A stretch of 60,327 nucleotides of DNA from an uncultured Flavonifractor sp. (GTDB lineage Bacteria; Bacillota; Clostridia; Oscillospirales; Oscillospiraceae). Below the pieces are notes generated by a model. The model was given only the letters and a program-made list of their open reading frames with translations. It was not told the DNA's origin and made no database searches. Position numbers and translations under genes: made by a program. The DNA lies in assembly GCA_910585415.1 (NCBI GenBank), contig CAJUDT010000003.1, forward strand, positions 1 to 60,327. The letters are read 5' to 3'. How positions within the stretch are numbered: the first letter of the stretch is position 1; each line of letters starts with the position of its first letter. Positions 42,018-50,350 of the stretch are shown here, piece by piece.

Positions 42018-42098
42018 CCTGGTTGGGAGAACTTTTTTCCTCTAAACTCCGACAAGTGATACACAATTTTCAAAAATCCGAATTTTCGGACGCCCAAC
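42018..42098. promoter_or_regulatory. Activator site upstream of P4 inside a long inverted repeat
   Basis: TCCGAATTTTCGGA (42077-42090) has perfect 6-base arms and lies 216 bases upstream of the P4 -24 element. It sits inside a larger fold in which CTGGTTGGG (about 42020-42028) is complementary to CCCAACCAG (about 42092-42100). The remainder of the AT-rich 41784-42411 spacer shows no gene. Confidence 0.5.
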
Positions 42099-42411
42099 CA
42101 GCTCTTTGGACACGTTATATCATGTATATTGGCAACGTGGACCGCCGCTGTCAGCAGATTACCCATCGTCCCCGTCTCAATGTGCCGGCTGTGTCCGTCT
42201 GTTCCATCGTCACTTCCGCATCCCTCTATGGCTGAGGCGGTTTTGCCTTCTGCGGGCTGGTGTGGGGCCTGCGTTTCCTCCTGCGTCTCTGTTTTTCACA
42301 GTATAGCATCTTTTTCGGTATTGGTACAGCTTCTCATAACAGCTTACGGACTGTCCTTTCGTATGTGGCAGTACCGCACCCGATACGGCCTGCTCATCAA
42401 CATTTTTTGAC

Positions 42412-42440
42412 TTGACAAAGCGCCTTTTCTGGTGTAGACT
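42412..42440 (+). promoter_or_regulatory. Sigma-A promoter of tRNA-Thr
   Basis: A consensus TTGACA (42412-42417), 17-base spacer and TAGACT (42435-42440), 22 bases before the mature tRNA. Confidence 0.82.
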
Positions 42441-42462
42441 ATTCAAGCATAATGCCGCAAAC

Positions 42463-42538
42463 GCTAGTGTAGCTCAGTCGGTAGAGCAGCTGATTCGTAA
42501 TCAGCAGGTCAGGTGTTCGAGTCACCCCACTAGCTCCA
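42463..42538 (+). tRNA. tRNA-Thr (anticodon CGT)
   Basis: A 76-base cloverleaf. The acceptor stem GCTAGTG pairs with CACTAGC, the D-loop is AGCTCAGTCGGTAGAGC, the anticodon stem-loop is CTGA-TTCGTAA-TCAG with CGT at 42496-42498, and the T-loop is GTTCGAG. The 3' end is encoded as TCCA. It reads ACG threonine codons. Confidence 0.96.
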
Positions 42539-42577
42539 AAAATCCGCAGAAACGTTGTGATGTTTCTGCGGATTTTT
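42538..42577 (+). terminator. Terminator after tRNA-Thr
   Basis: AATCCGCAGAAAC (42541-42553) pairs with GTTTCTGCGGATT with an 8-base loop and ends in T5. The A-run before the stem makes it potentially bidirectional. Confidence 0.93.
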
Positions 42578-42725
42578 ACTACATTTGCAGTTGTACAAAC
42601 ATTATCTGCCGGTTCACGTTTGACACCTTTTCCCCGTTCCGCCAAACCCCATACAGCAAGAGCCCATGAGATGGACCAACGCGCCGTCTCACGGGCTCCT
42701 GTTTGTTTTGTCTAACAGGAATATC

Positions 42726-43859
42726 TTACGCCCCCAGCCGTTCCAGGGCCACACTGTTCAGCACAGAATAGAGCTTCCCCTGGTCCACGCCGCCCTGTTG
42801 CACCAAATGGTCTGCCAGAGTTCCCCCGTCCTTCCTGGGGGCCGAGAGGCCATACAGGGACAGATAGGCCACCTGAGCCCGCAAAAAGGCTCCATCCCCC
42901 AACATCTGGTACTCCAAGGAATTGATTACCCCCTGCCGCTGGGCGAAGGCGAGGGCGTCGGACCAGGAGAAATCCGCCTGGGCGCCGCTGTCGCTGTAGC
43001 CCAGGGCCCGCAGGAGGAAGGTGGTGTACTCTCCGGCGGAGAGGATGGTATCGGGGGCAAAGGTCCTCCCTCCCACGCCCTTGGTATAGCCCATGCCGTA
43101 GGCGTAGGCCACGTACCGGTCGCACCATGCGGGGGTATCGGTGAAGGGATTGTCCCCGGTATAGGCCAGGGCGGCAGATTCCTCGCCGATGAGCCGCAGG
43201 AACATAACCAGACCCACCACACGGGTGGGGGCGACCTCCAGGTCATAGCCGGAGCCGTAGGCGGTGCCGGTGCCCCGGAACAGCCCCAGCTCCGCCAGGG
43301 CGGCGGCCAGAGCGTTGTAATCAATGGACCCGCTGGGGGAGAGGGTATAGTACCCCTCCATGACCGCTACGGCGGTATCCGAAATAATCGTCACAGCGGC
43401 AGTGGTATTCTCTCCGGCCAGGAGCCGGTGATACCGGGGAAGGGCCTCCCCAGAGGCCAGCACGGTCCCGGCGGTCACGTCCACCGCCGCCCCTCCGGCG
43501 GCATAGGCCCCGCTGGCGCTTCCGGCCAGAAGGGTCAGCGTGGAGCCGGCGGGCAGAGTGACCACGTCTCCCCGCTTGAGCCGCCGGTCCCCCGGCAGAG
43601 GGGCCCCGTTACTCTCCCCGCCCGCTCGGGCCAGATAGGCGCTGTGGCGGGTGTTCAAATCGGTCAGCACCGTCTCATAGACGGCCTGCGTCTTGGCGTT
43701 TACCCGGCTGGATACCTGCTGGAGGGCACCGGGTACATATGTGTCGTTCAGATAGCTGAGGGAAACCAGGGGGTCAGCGGCCGTGCCGCCTGCGGCATAG
43801 ACCGCCGCGCCGCCGGTGAGCAGGGCTCCCAGCAGCACCAGTGCAAGGATTTTTTTCAT
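42726..43859 (-). CDS. Secreted protein with S-layer homology (SLH) repeats
   Basis: A 377-residue exported protein. Residues 1-23 form a signal peptide (MKKILALVLLGALLTGG...AVYAAG). The middle (about 75-165) is a beta-rich segment with LKRGDVVTLPAGSTLTLLAGSASGAYA. The C-terminal half has SLH-type repeats (NPFTDTPAWCDRYVAYAYGMGYTKGVGGRTFAPDTILSAGEYTTFLLRALGY), which anchor proteins to cell-wall polymers. Its ATG overlaps the rex stop codon by 4 bases, so it is translated from the rex mRNA and could respond to NADH/NAD+ balance if rex is autoregulated. Confidence 0.88.
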   Translation of the reverse strand: MKKILALVLLGALLTGGAAVYAAGGTAADPLVSLSYLNDTYVPGALQQVSSRVNAKTQAVYETVLTDLNTRHSAYLARAGGESNGAPLPGDRRLKRGDVVTLPAGSTLTLLAGSASGAYAAGGAAVDVTAGTVLASGEALPRYHRLLAGENTTAAVTIISDTAVAVMEGYYTLSPSGSIDYNALAAALAELGLFRGTGTAYGSGYDLEVAPTRVVGLVMFLRLIGEESAALAYTGDNPFTDTPAWCDRYVAYAYGMGYTKGVGGRTFAPDTILSAGEYTTFLLRALGYSDSGAQADFSWSDALAFAQRQGVINSLEYQMLGDGAFLRAQVAYLSLYGLSAPRKDGGTLADHLVQQGGVDQGKLYSVLNSVALERLGA

Positions 43860-44488
43860 AGCGCCTCCGAAATCATGTAGCTCAACGAGAGCAGGCTGTC
43901 GGCAAAGTGGACATCCTCCACCACCACGCCCTGTCCGGCTACATTCAGCTCAATGTTGGTAAAATTCCAAATGCCCTTGACGCCCCCCCGGACCAGCTGC
44001 CCGGCGATGCTGTCGGCGGCGCTCCGGGGGACGGTGAGCACGCCTATGGCGGTGGGGTGTTCCTTGAGGTAGTCCTCCAGCTGGCTGGCGTGGTAGACCG
44101 GAAGGCCGCACTGGGTCTGCCCCACAATGGCCGGGTCCACGTCAAAGGCGGCCGTGAGGGTAAAGCCGGAGTGCTCAAAGTGGAAATTCTCCAGCAGGGC
44201 CCGGCCCAGGTTGCCCACACCCAGAATAATGGCGGCATGGCCCCGGTTGACCCCCAAAATATCGGCAATCTCCCCCCGGAGGCTGTCCACATTGTAGCCA
44301 TACCCCTGCTGCCCGAACTCCCCAAAGCAGGACAGGTCCTGGCGAATCTGGGAGGCCGTCAGCCCCATGGACTCCCCCAGGGCTTTTGAGGAAATGCGCT
44401 CCACGCCCGCCATATGCAGATCGTTGAGATGCCGGTAATACCGGGGGAGCCGCCGTATCACAGCACTGGAAACCTTTTCCTTCTTCAT
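43856..44488 (-). CDS. rex: Redox-sensing transcriptional repressor Rex
   Basis: A 210-residue repressor that senses NADH/NAD+. The N-terminal winged helix (RLPRYYRHLNDLHMAGVERISSKALGESMGLTASQIRQDLSCFG) is followed by a Rossmann domain with GVGNLGRALLEN and a domain-swapped C-terminal helix. In anaerobes Rex controls fermentation, including butyrate-pathway genes, so it is a plausible second layer over the crotonyl-CoA route. No Rex box (TTGTTAAN4TTAACAA) was seen near the sigma-54 promoters. Confidence 0.96.
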   Translation of the reverse strand: MKKEKVSSAVIRRLPRYYRHLNDLHMAGVERISSKALGESMGLTASQIRQDLSCFGEFGQQGYGYNVDSLRGEIADILGVNRGHAAIILGVGNLGRALLENFHFEHSGFTLTAAFDVDPAIVGQTQCGLPVYHASQLEDYLKEHPTAIGVLTVPRSAADSIAGQLVRGGVKGIWNFTNIELNVAGQGVVVEDVHFADSLLSLSYMISEAL

Positions 44489-44527
44489 AGGCAGGGCACC
44501 TCATTTCTCGTCGAACCTCTCCGCCCT

Positions 44528-44556
44528 AGTTTACTCGATATTCTCCCCTGTGTCAA
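44528..44556 (-). promoter_or_regulatory. Sigma-A promoter of rex
   Basis: On the minus strand, TTGACA (44556-44551), 17-base spacer and TAAACT (44533-44528), 40 bases before the ATG. Confidence 0.75.
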
Positions 44557-44588
44557 CGGATAAGCCGCACCGGCGGGCTACAGGCGGG

Positions 44589-45584
44589 CTACACCGTTTC
44601 CTCCCAGGGCTCCGTCTGCTCGTAATAGGCGAACAGCTCCGCCGGGACGGCTTTGGCGTCCGGCGGCAACGCCGTCTCCAGGGTACACGCCCGTACCGGC
44701 AGGCCATGGGGGCCGGTACGGCGCCTGGAGCCCGTGGAAAGTATCAGCGCGCCCGAGCCCTCATTCCGGGGGGCGGAGCGCAAAAACGCCTTGGTGTAAA
44801 ATTGCAAGCTCAAATCCTGTCTGCACTCGTATTCCAGTCCCAAGCTGTACATACCCCGGGGGCACTTGTGCTCCAGGGCCGAGAGGATTCCCTCTTTGAT
44901 TGGCTGGACCTGTTCCGGCGGCAGGCCCGCCCAGCGGCAGGGGTCCTGAAGCATTCTGTCCATCTCCCCCCACATGTCCACCAGGGATACGCCATTGATG
45001 TAACACCGGACCGTCTCCCCTCTGTGGTCCGTAAACGAGAGCGTGCGGGACTGGCCCACGGTCAGGGTCACTGGCTTTTCCAGCAGATGCCGGACGGTCT
45101 GGGCCCCGTGCCGCAGGAGGATGGGGGTATCCGGCGTATATGGCGGCAGGCGCTTTATACCGGAGAGCTCCAGAGTCCACAGCTCCAAACACTCCCAGTC
45201 CAGTTCCTTCAGCCAGCCGGGTACTTCCCACCCGGCCCGCAGAAACTCATATAGCACCAAAACCTCCTCGCTGGGGAAATGGTCAACCAGCGGCTGTCCT
45301 GTAGAACCCCCAACCCGCAGCCGCCGGGTCCCGATGCGGATTTCCTCCAGACCCAGGTATGTGTCCACCCACATACCGCTCCCCCGCTGGAGCTGGCGCT
45401 GAGTACGCGCCGGACGGCGGGGCTCATCTGTCTCCAGGTAGGGCCCCAGAACATACAGCCTGGCCTCTTCCCCCAGGGCCATGCCGGCGATGTGATACCG
45501 GCGGTCCCCCTGCTGGAGGCTCTTCCCGATAACCCGGATATCCCGCCAGCTCCGGCAGGCCTGTTCCAGCCATGTAAATTTCAT
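44589..45584 (-). CDS. Hypothetical protein, family not recognised
   Basis: A 331-residue soluble protein with no signal peptide or membrane segment. It is rich in Trp, Leu and Arg with alternating strands (GDRRYHIAGMALGEEARLYVLGPYLETDEPRR; GLEEIRIGTRRLRVGG) and a mixed C-terminal half (RCYINGVSLVDMWGEMDRMLQDP). The start at 45584 is chosen from three closely spaced in-frame ATGs because GGGGAG lies 7 bases upstream. It is divergent from the next small gene. No motif allowed a function. Confidence 0.75.
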   Translation of the reverse strand: MKFTWLEQACRSWRDIRVIGKSLQQGDRRYHIAGMALGEEARLYVLGPYLETDEPRRPARTQRQLQRGSGMWVDTYLGLEEIRIGTRRLRVGGSTGQPLVDHFPSEEVLVLYEFLRAGWEVPGWLKELDWECLELWTLELSGIKRLPPYTPDTPILLRHGAQTVRHLLEKPVTLTVGQSRTLSFTDHRGETVRCYINGVSLVDMWGEMDRMLQDPCRWAGLPPEQVQPIKEGILSALEHKCPRGMYSLGLEYECRQDLSLQFYTKAFLRSAPRNEGSGALILSTGSRRRTGPHGLPVRACTLETALPPDAKAVPAELFAYYEQTEPWEETV

Positions 45585-45604
45585 CATCCATCTCCCCAAT
45601 GCGC

Positions 45605-45633
45605 TTGAATCAAGGACCGGAACTTGCTATAAT
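45605..45633 (+). promoter_or_regulatory. Sigma-A promoter of the 142-residue hypothetical gene
   Basis: TTGAAT (45605-45610), 17-base spacer and TATAAT (45628-45633), 52 bases before the ATG. It lies immediately beyond the start of the divergent unknown gene. Confidence 0.75.
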
Positions 45634-45685
45634 CAGTGCCGGCAGACCTTGTATTGCTTATGGAACGGTTGGAGGTATATCGCTT

Positions 45686-46114
45686 ATGGACCGCAAACTT
45701 TTTGCAGATTCCCTGTTCGTATCCTATGGCAGCGGGACCCCTTCCGCTGAACGGATTCCATATGTCTGTGGGACAGCCCTCACACAGGAAATCCTCCAGC
45801 GCCTGACCACTCAAATCCGCTCCGGCTGTGTCCGCTCGGTCCAGCTGGACGACGATGAGCGGGAAAACAGCCTGATTGCGGACTTTCGGAGCGGCTGGGC
45901 AACGGTTTACATCGTCAAAGACGTTGAGCACTACTATGAATTGGTCAACGACCAGTTTCCCAACTGCGGCACACAATTGACCATCACCGGCGATGGGCCC
46001 ACGCCCCAGCGGCACGCCACCCAGGATATGGCGCTGATGTTGGAAATCATCGCCCATTTTGCGCAGACCGGCGGGGTGTACCCCGCCTGCACTTGGGAGC
46101 ACACGGTTCACTAA
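45686..46114 (+). CDS. Hypothetical protein, family not recognised
   Basis: A 142-residue soluble protein with a mixed alpha/beta pattern and no signal or membrane segment. GGAGG at 45671-45675 and a good promoter support expression. Its stop codon overlaps the stop of the convergent TIM-barrel gene (shared CTAA). No family was recognised. Confidence 0.7.
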   Translation: MDRKLFADSLFVSYGSGTPSAERIPYVCGTALTQEILQRLTTQIRSGCVRSVQLDDDERENSLIADFRSGWATVYIVKDVEHYYELVNDQFPNCGTQLTITGDGPTPQRHATQDMALMLEIIAHFAQTGGVYPACTWEHTVH

Positions 46115-47091
46115 ACCAGCCCGCCCCGCTCCAGCAGGTCCCGCTGGGTGCGCACGGCCTGGAACCGGGCGGCCCGGTCCCCAGCCTGGAGCTCGTGGGT
46201 GAGAAATTCCGGGGCAATGCGCTTCAGCACGGGGAGGATGGCCGGGTCCGTCCAGGGGCGGTGCCGGTCAATCTGCAAAATATGCTGGTAGCTGGCACAG
46301 AAGCGCTCTATGGGGGTTCTTGGCTGATTTTGGGGAAGAAACCCCGTATGTTTTCGGACGTACGCCCCGCTGAGGGACTGGTGAAGGTGGACGCCCCGGA
46401 CGGCTTGGGATAGCGTTCCATGCCGCTCCAGCATATCTATAAGGTAGAGGGCCCCCTCTTCCTGGGTCCGCAGGGCTGGGTTGGTATTCATCAGGTGCCC
46501 GGTGTCCAGAAGAATCCCTTTGTCGGGATAACGGATTCCCTCCACCAGCCGGGCGGTCATGTCCGGGTCGGTGAAGGTGAACCCCGGCCACCACTGATTC
46601 TCCACCAGAACCGCAAAGGGCCAATCCCGCCCGGTCAAGAGGGTATTCAGCACCTCCACCGAGGCGTCGATCACCTCCCGGTCCCCATGGAGCCATTGGT
46701 AGGTGTACCCCTCATCCACCGAAACATCGGACACATGGAACACCACATACCGGGCCCGCAGGGCCGCGGCGCGCTCCAGGTCCGCCCGGTAGAGGTTCAG
46801 CAGGGTCTCCGCCCCGGCGCCGCCGTAGAATTGGCGGACGGCCTCCATGGAGCCGTACTTTGCCAGAAGGGCGGGCTTGTCCTCCCGGTAAAAATCCAGC
46901 CAGTCGGGGAAAAAGGTCAGGTGGTAGCCCCCCAGCAGGTCTGGTGGGAAGTCTGCGGGCAGGTCCTCCCCGGCCCAGATGGCCTCGATGCCGCCGCACC
47001 CCAGCCGGGCCAGCTCCTCCCGCAGGCCGCTCCAGCCGCCGTATTCGGTCCGCACAGCCCCGCAGAGGGGGAGGCTGATGCTCTCCAGCAT
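46111..47091 (-). CDS. Sugar phosphate isomerase/epimerase-like TIM-barrel protein
   Basis: A 326-residue AP-endonuclease-2-type TIM barrel. Conserved metal-site features are visible: GGIEAIWAGED near the start, HVSDV, VLVENQWWPGF with Glu, LLDTGHLMNT with Asp-x-x-His, and VHLHQSLSG. Members isomerise sugars or act on related metabolites; the substrate here is unknown. The ATG at 47091 follows GGGAG; an upstream in-frame ATG at 47232 would add a basic leader with no homology. Confidence 0.8.
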   Translation of the reverse strand: MLESISLPLCGAVRTEYGGWSGLREELARLGCGGIEAIWAGEDLPADFPPDLLGGYHLTFFPDWLDFYREDKPALLAKYGSMEAVRQFYGGAGAETLLNLYRADLERAAALRARYVVFHVSDVSVDEGYTYQWLHGDREVIDASVEVLNTLLTGRDWPFAVLVENQWWPGFTFTDPDMTARLVEGIRYPDKGILLDTGHLMNTNPALRTQEEGALYLIDMLERHGTLSQAVRGVHLHQSLSGAYVRKHTGFLPQNQPRTPIERFCASYQHILQIDRHRPWTDPAILPVLKRIAPEFLTHELQAGDRAARFQAVRTQRDLLERGGLV

Positions 47092-47259
47092 AAGGTGCAG
47101 CTCCCTTCTCCGGCCCCTTTTCGGGCCGGTTGTATGGGAGCATTGTACCACGAACGGGGCGGAACGTCCACAAAAACCTCCCGGCCGGAGGGCGTCGCGC
47201 ACCGGCCGGGACGCGGGCTGGGCATCGTACAAAATTTACCTGTAAGAATTATCTATGGA

Positions 47260-47288
47260 TTGATTTTCGGATGCTCATATGGTATAAT
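47260..47288 (+). promoter_or_regulatory. Sigma-A promoter of the sensor-GGDEF operon
   Basis: TTGATT (47260-47265), 17-base spacer and TATAAT (47283-47288), 74 bases before the TTG start. Confidence 0.75.
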
Positions 47289-47361
47289 AAGGACATTCAG
47301 CTTGATAGGCCGGCTGTGGAGGGACCGCCTCCCAGCCTATGGCAAGAAGGGAGCATATTCT

Positions 47362-49326
47362 TTGGAAAGCAGGGACTATGAGAGAGTCCTGAACGCTATG
47401 CCCGGTGTGGGCGTCTATGTCATTCGGGCGTCAGACCATGGACTTCTCTATGTGAATAAACGGGCCCAGGAGGTGTCTCACGGCGCCGCCCTGGGCCGGT
47501 CTTGCCACGAGGCATGGACAGGCGCGTGCAGCTGCTGCCCGCTGCTGTCCATCGAGGGCAGGCAGGAGAGCGCCGCCGTCAGCTACAACGAGGCTTACGG
47601 CGGCGTGGTGGACTTGACCGCCGCCCGCATTCTGTGGGAGGGGGAGATGCCCGCCTTTGTGGTGACGGTGGCCCCCCGCCTGGACAACGGCGGATTTACC
47701 TATCGAAAAATCATGCACATCGACCTGGAGCGGGACACCTACGACGAGCTGAAATCCGACCCGGACAGCTGGAGCCCGGAGGCGGGCCCCGTGACGGTTC
47801 AAATGGAGCGCTTCGCCCACAGCGGGGCCATTCACCCGGAGGACGCGGACCGCTTTGCCGCCTTCATCCATCTGGAGCACCTGCGTCAGGCCGCCAGCGG
47901 GGAGCAGGGGTTGATGACCCTGCTTTACCGCCGTCTGGTCAACGGCGGGTGGCGGTGGAACATGATGGAGGTCCTGCCCGACGCGGGCCCCGCCCGCAAA
48001 CGGTTTGTGATGCTCTGCGTCAAGGACATTCACGACGTATTCCGGGAGGGTCTGGAGCGCGAGGGGGTCAACGCCCGGAATCAGGAGCTGATTCGCAGCC
48101 TGGGCCAGCAGAATTTCAATATTTATACCGTGGATATGGACAACGGCTCCGCCACGCCGATTCAGGTGGACGGGCGCATGTGGGAGGACCTGACGCCCCC
48201 CGCGCTCCCCTGGACCGAGCTGATGCGCATTCACATCAAGGACCGCCTGCACGAGGCCTATCAGGCGGAATTTGAGCAGATTTTCTCCCTGGAGGGCCTC
48301 CGTCAGGCCTGGGCCGCCGGACGGCAGAAGAGCGAGCTCTTGTGTCAGTGGAACTCCGGCGGGGAGCACTACCGCTATATCTCCATCACCGCCCATTTCG
48401 GCCACAACGCCCAGCCCCGGCATTTTGCGGTTCTGGCCATTCAGGACGTGGACGACCGGATGTGCCGGGAGCTGGCCAACGCCAAGCGGGACATGCAGAT
48501 GGCGGCTATCCTCCGCTCCCGCTTCCGTATGCTCACCACCGTCTATCTGGACAGCGGCCAGTGTGAGCGCATGGATTTGAACCGCTCTCCCGGCGCGGAA
48601 AAAATTGTCACCGGTGACTATACCTACTATACCCAAAACGCCATGGAGCACGGCGTTCACCCGGAGGATAAGAACGCCATGTGGTCCGTCCTCTCTCTGG
48701 AGCACCTGCGAGACAAGGCCGCCAATATTTTTGGGGACTATGAGGAAGAGGTATGCCAGTACCGCCTGCGGGGGGACCCCATCCGCTGGGTGGAGTCCAG
48801 GGTGATTTATACCCGCAGGCGCAACCATGTGATGGTCAACATTCTGGGGCAGGACATTACCCGGGAAAAGAACCGGGAGGACTCCCGCGCCCGGGAGCTG
48901 GAGGACCGGGCCCACATCATCAGCAGCCTGAGCAGTCTGTTTTTCTCCACCTATTATATCGACCTGGAGCAGGACACCTACCGGGCCGTTACCCAGCTCA
49001 ACCGGGTGGGAAACGTGCTGGGGGAGGAAATCAGCTGCGACGCCGCCATGCGCATCTACGCACAGCACTTCGTACACCCCGACGACCGGGAGGAATACCT
49101 GCGGGTCATGAGCGTGGCGAATCTGCGCCAGGTCCTGCGGTGGTGGAGTCCTTACGCGGCCGTCGAATACCGCAAGCTGCCGGACAACCCTGCCGACGGG
49201 CTGGAGGCCGCCACCTGGGTGCGGGCCACCGCCGTGCTGGCCCAGACCGGCCCCGGAGATATGCCCAGTACGGCGGTCTATATCGCCCAGGACATTGAGG
49301 ACAGCCGGCGCAAGGCCGCACGCTAG
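47362..49326 (+). CDS. Tandem PAS-like sensory protein without a recognised output domain
   Basis: A 654-residue cytosolic protein. An N-terminal PAS-like domain (about 1-110; NAMPGVGVYVIRASDHGLLYVNKRA, with a Cys cluster CSCC) is followed by four copies of a sensory unit. The unit begins with phrases such as HIDLERDTYDELKSD, YTVDMDNGSATPIQ, VYLDSGQCERMDLN and YIDLEQDTYRAVTQL, and includes VHPED/HPDDRE turns. No kinase, GGDEF or HTH is attached. The TTG start follows GAAGGGAG by 9 bases and places the protein at the PAS boundary. The REC-GGDEF gene follows 14 bases downstream, so this is probably its sensor partner. Confidence 0.8.
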   Translation: MESRDYERVLNAMPGVGVYVIRASDHGLLYVNKRAQEVSHGAALGRSCHEAWTGACSCCPLLSIEGRQESAAVSYNEAYGGVVDLTAARILWEGEMPAFVVTVAPRLDNGGFTYRKIMHIDLERDTYDELKSDPDSWSPEAGPVTVQMERFAHSGAIHPEDADRFAAFIHLEHLRQAASGEQGLMTLLYRRLVNGGWRWNMMEVLPDAGPARKRFVMLCVKDIHDVFREGLEREGVNARNQELIRSLGQQNFNIYTVDMDNGSATPIQVDGRMWEDLTPPALPWTELMRIHIKDRLHEAYQAEFEQIFSLEGLRQAWAAGRQKSELLCQWNSGGEHYRYISITAHFGHNAQPRHFAVLAIQDVDDRMCRELANAKRDMQMAAILRSRFRMLTTVYLDSGQCERMDLNRSPGAEKIVTGDYTYYTQNAMEHGVHPEDKNAMWSVLSLEHLRDKAANIFGDYEEEVCQYRLRGDPIRWVESRVIYTRRRNHVMVNILGQDITREKNREDSRARELEDRAHIISSLSSLFFSTYYIDLEQDTYRAVTQLNRVGNVLGEEISCDAAMRIYAQHFVHPDDREEYLRVMSVANLRQVLRWWSPYAAVEYRKLPDNPADGLEAATWVRATAVLAQTGPGDMPSTAVYIAQDIEDSRRKAAR

Positions 49327-49340
49327 GGAAGGAGAAGGTT

Positions 49341-50258
49341 ATGGACAAACTTTTAATTATTGACGACAGTGCTGTCCAAATTGAGTTTCTGCGCTCCATA
49401 TTGAAGGAGGACTATGAAATCACTGCCTGCCAGACGGCGGAGGACGGCCTGCGGGCCGCCAAGGAAGGGAATTTCTCGCTGATTCTTCTGGATGTGGTCA
49501 TGCCAGGGACGGACGGCTTCACCGTCCTGCGGGAGCTGAAGGAGACGGAGCTGACCCGTCATGTGCCGGTGATTATGCTCACCAGTCTGGCCGATGTGCA
49601 GTATGAGGAGCGGGGACTGGTGCTGGGGGCGGTGGACTATGTGGCCAAGCCCTTCAGCCCGGTCATTATCAAGGCCCGGGTCCACGCCCATGTACAGCTC
49701 TACCGCTATCAGATGGAGTTCAAGAAGCAGGCCACCATTGACGAGCTCACCGGCGTGGCCAACCGGCGGCACTATGAGCAGATGAGCGCCGCCCGGTGGG
49801 GGGAGGCTATCCGCTTTAACCTGCCCCTGTCCATCTGCATGTTCGATATCGACAAATTCAAGGTGTATAACGACACCTACGGCCACCCGGCCGGGGACCA
49901 TGTGATCTCCAGTGTGGCCAAGACGGTCTCCGCCCACTTCCAGCGGGCCACCGACCTCTTTGCCCGGTACGGAGGTGAGGAATTTGTGGCGGTTTTCATC
50001 GGCAACGACGCCCAGTCGGCCTTTGACCACATGAAGGCCGTCCGGCAGGCGGTGGAGGACCTGCACATCCCCTGCACCTCCGGTATTTCTCCCTGGGTGA
50101 CCATCAGCGCCGGTGGTGTGAGCGTCCTGCCCAAGTCGGAGGACCGGTATGAGACGTTCCTCAAGATCTCGGATACCATGCTCTATGACGCCAAGCGCTT
50201 TGGCCGAAATATGGTCGTCTGGTCCAACGAGCGGGGAGAGCAGTGGCGTGAGAAATAA
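49341..50258 (+). CDS. Response regulator with diguanylate cyclase (REC-GGDEF)
   Basis: A 305-residue protein that should make cyclic di-GMP from GTP. The receiver (1-120) has IDDS, phospho-Asp51 in LLDVVMPG and KPF. The GGDEF domain has DELTGVANRR and the active motif GGEEF (211-215). The inhibitory I-site RATD (202-205) is five residues upstream, so product feedback is expected. It forms an operon with the tandem sensory protein. The PilZ protein at 13388 is a candidate receptor within the window. Confidence 0.95.
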   Translation: MDKLLIIDDSAVQIEFLRSILKEDYEITACQTAEDGLRAAKEGNFSLILLDVVMPGTDGFTVLRELKETELTRHVPVIMLTSLADVQYEERGLVLGAVDYVAKPFSPVIIKARVHAHVQLYRYQMEFKKQATIDELTGVANRRHYEQMSAARWGEAIRFNLPLSICMFDIDKFKVYNDTYGHPAGDHVISSVAKTVSAHFQRATDLFARYGGEEFVAVFIGNDAQSAFDHMKAVRQAVEDLHIPCTSGISPWVTISAGGVSVLPKSEDRYETFLKISDTMLYDAKRFGRNMVVWSNERGEQWREK

Positions 50259-50280
50259 GCGCCCAAAAGGAACATGAAGC

Positions 50281-50330
50281 ACACGGCCTCACGGTCCGGC
50301 AGTACCCGGACTGTGAGGCCGTGTATTTTT
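50281..50330. terminator. Terminator after the GGDEF gene
   Basis: ACACGGCCTCACGGTCCGG pairs with CCGGACTGTGAGGCCGTGT (one G-T wobble) around a 6-base loop and runs into T5. It lies between convergent genes. Confidence 0.9.
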
Positions 50331-50350
50331 ATCTGTGGAGCGCCCTCCGG

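Noticed and set aside
42018..42100. Structured spacer element read as a riboswitch
   Set aside because: The inverted repeats do not fit any riboswitch class I know, and the core palindrome is better explained as the activator site of P4.
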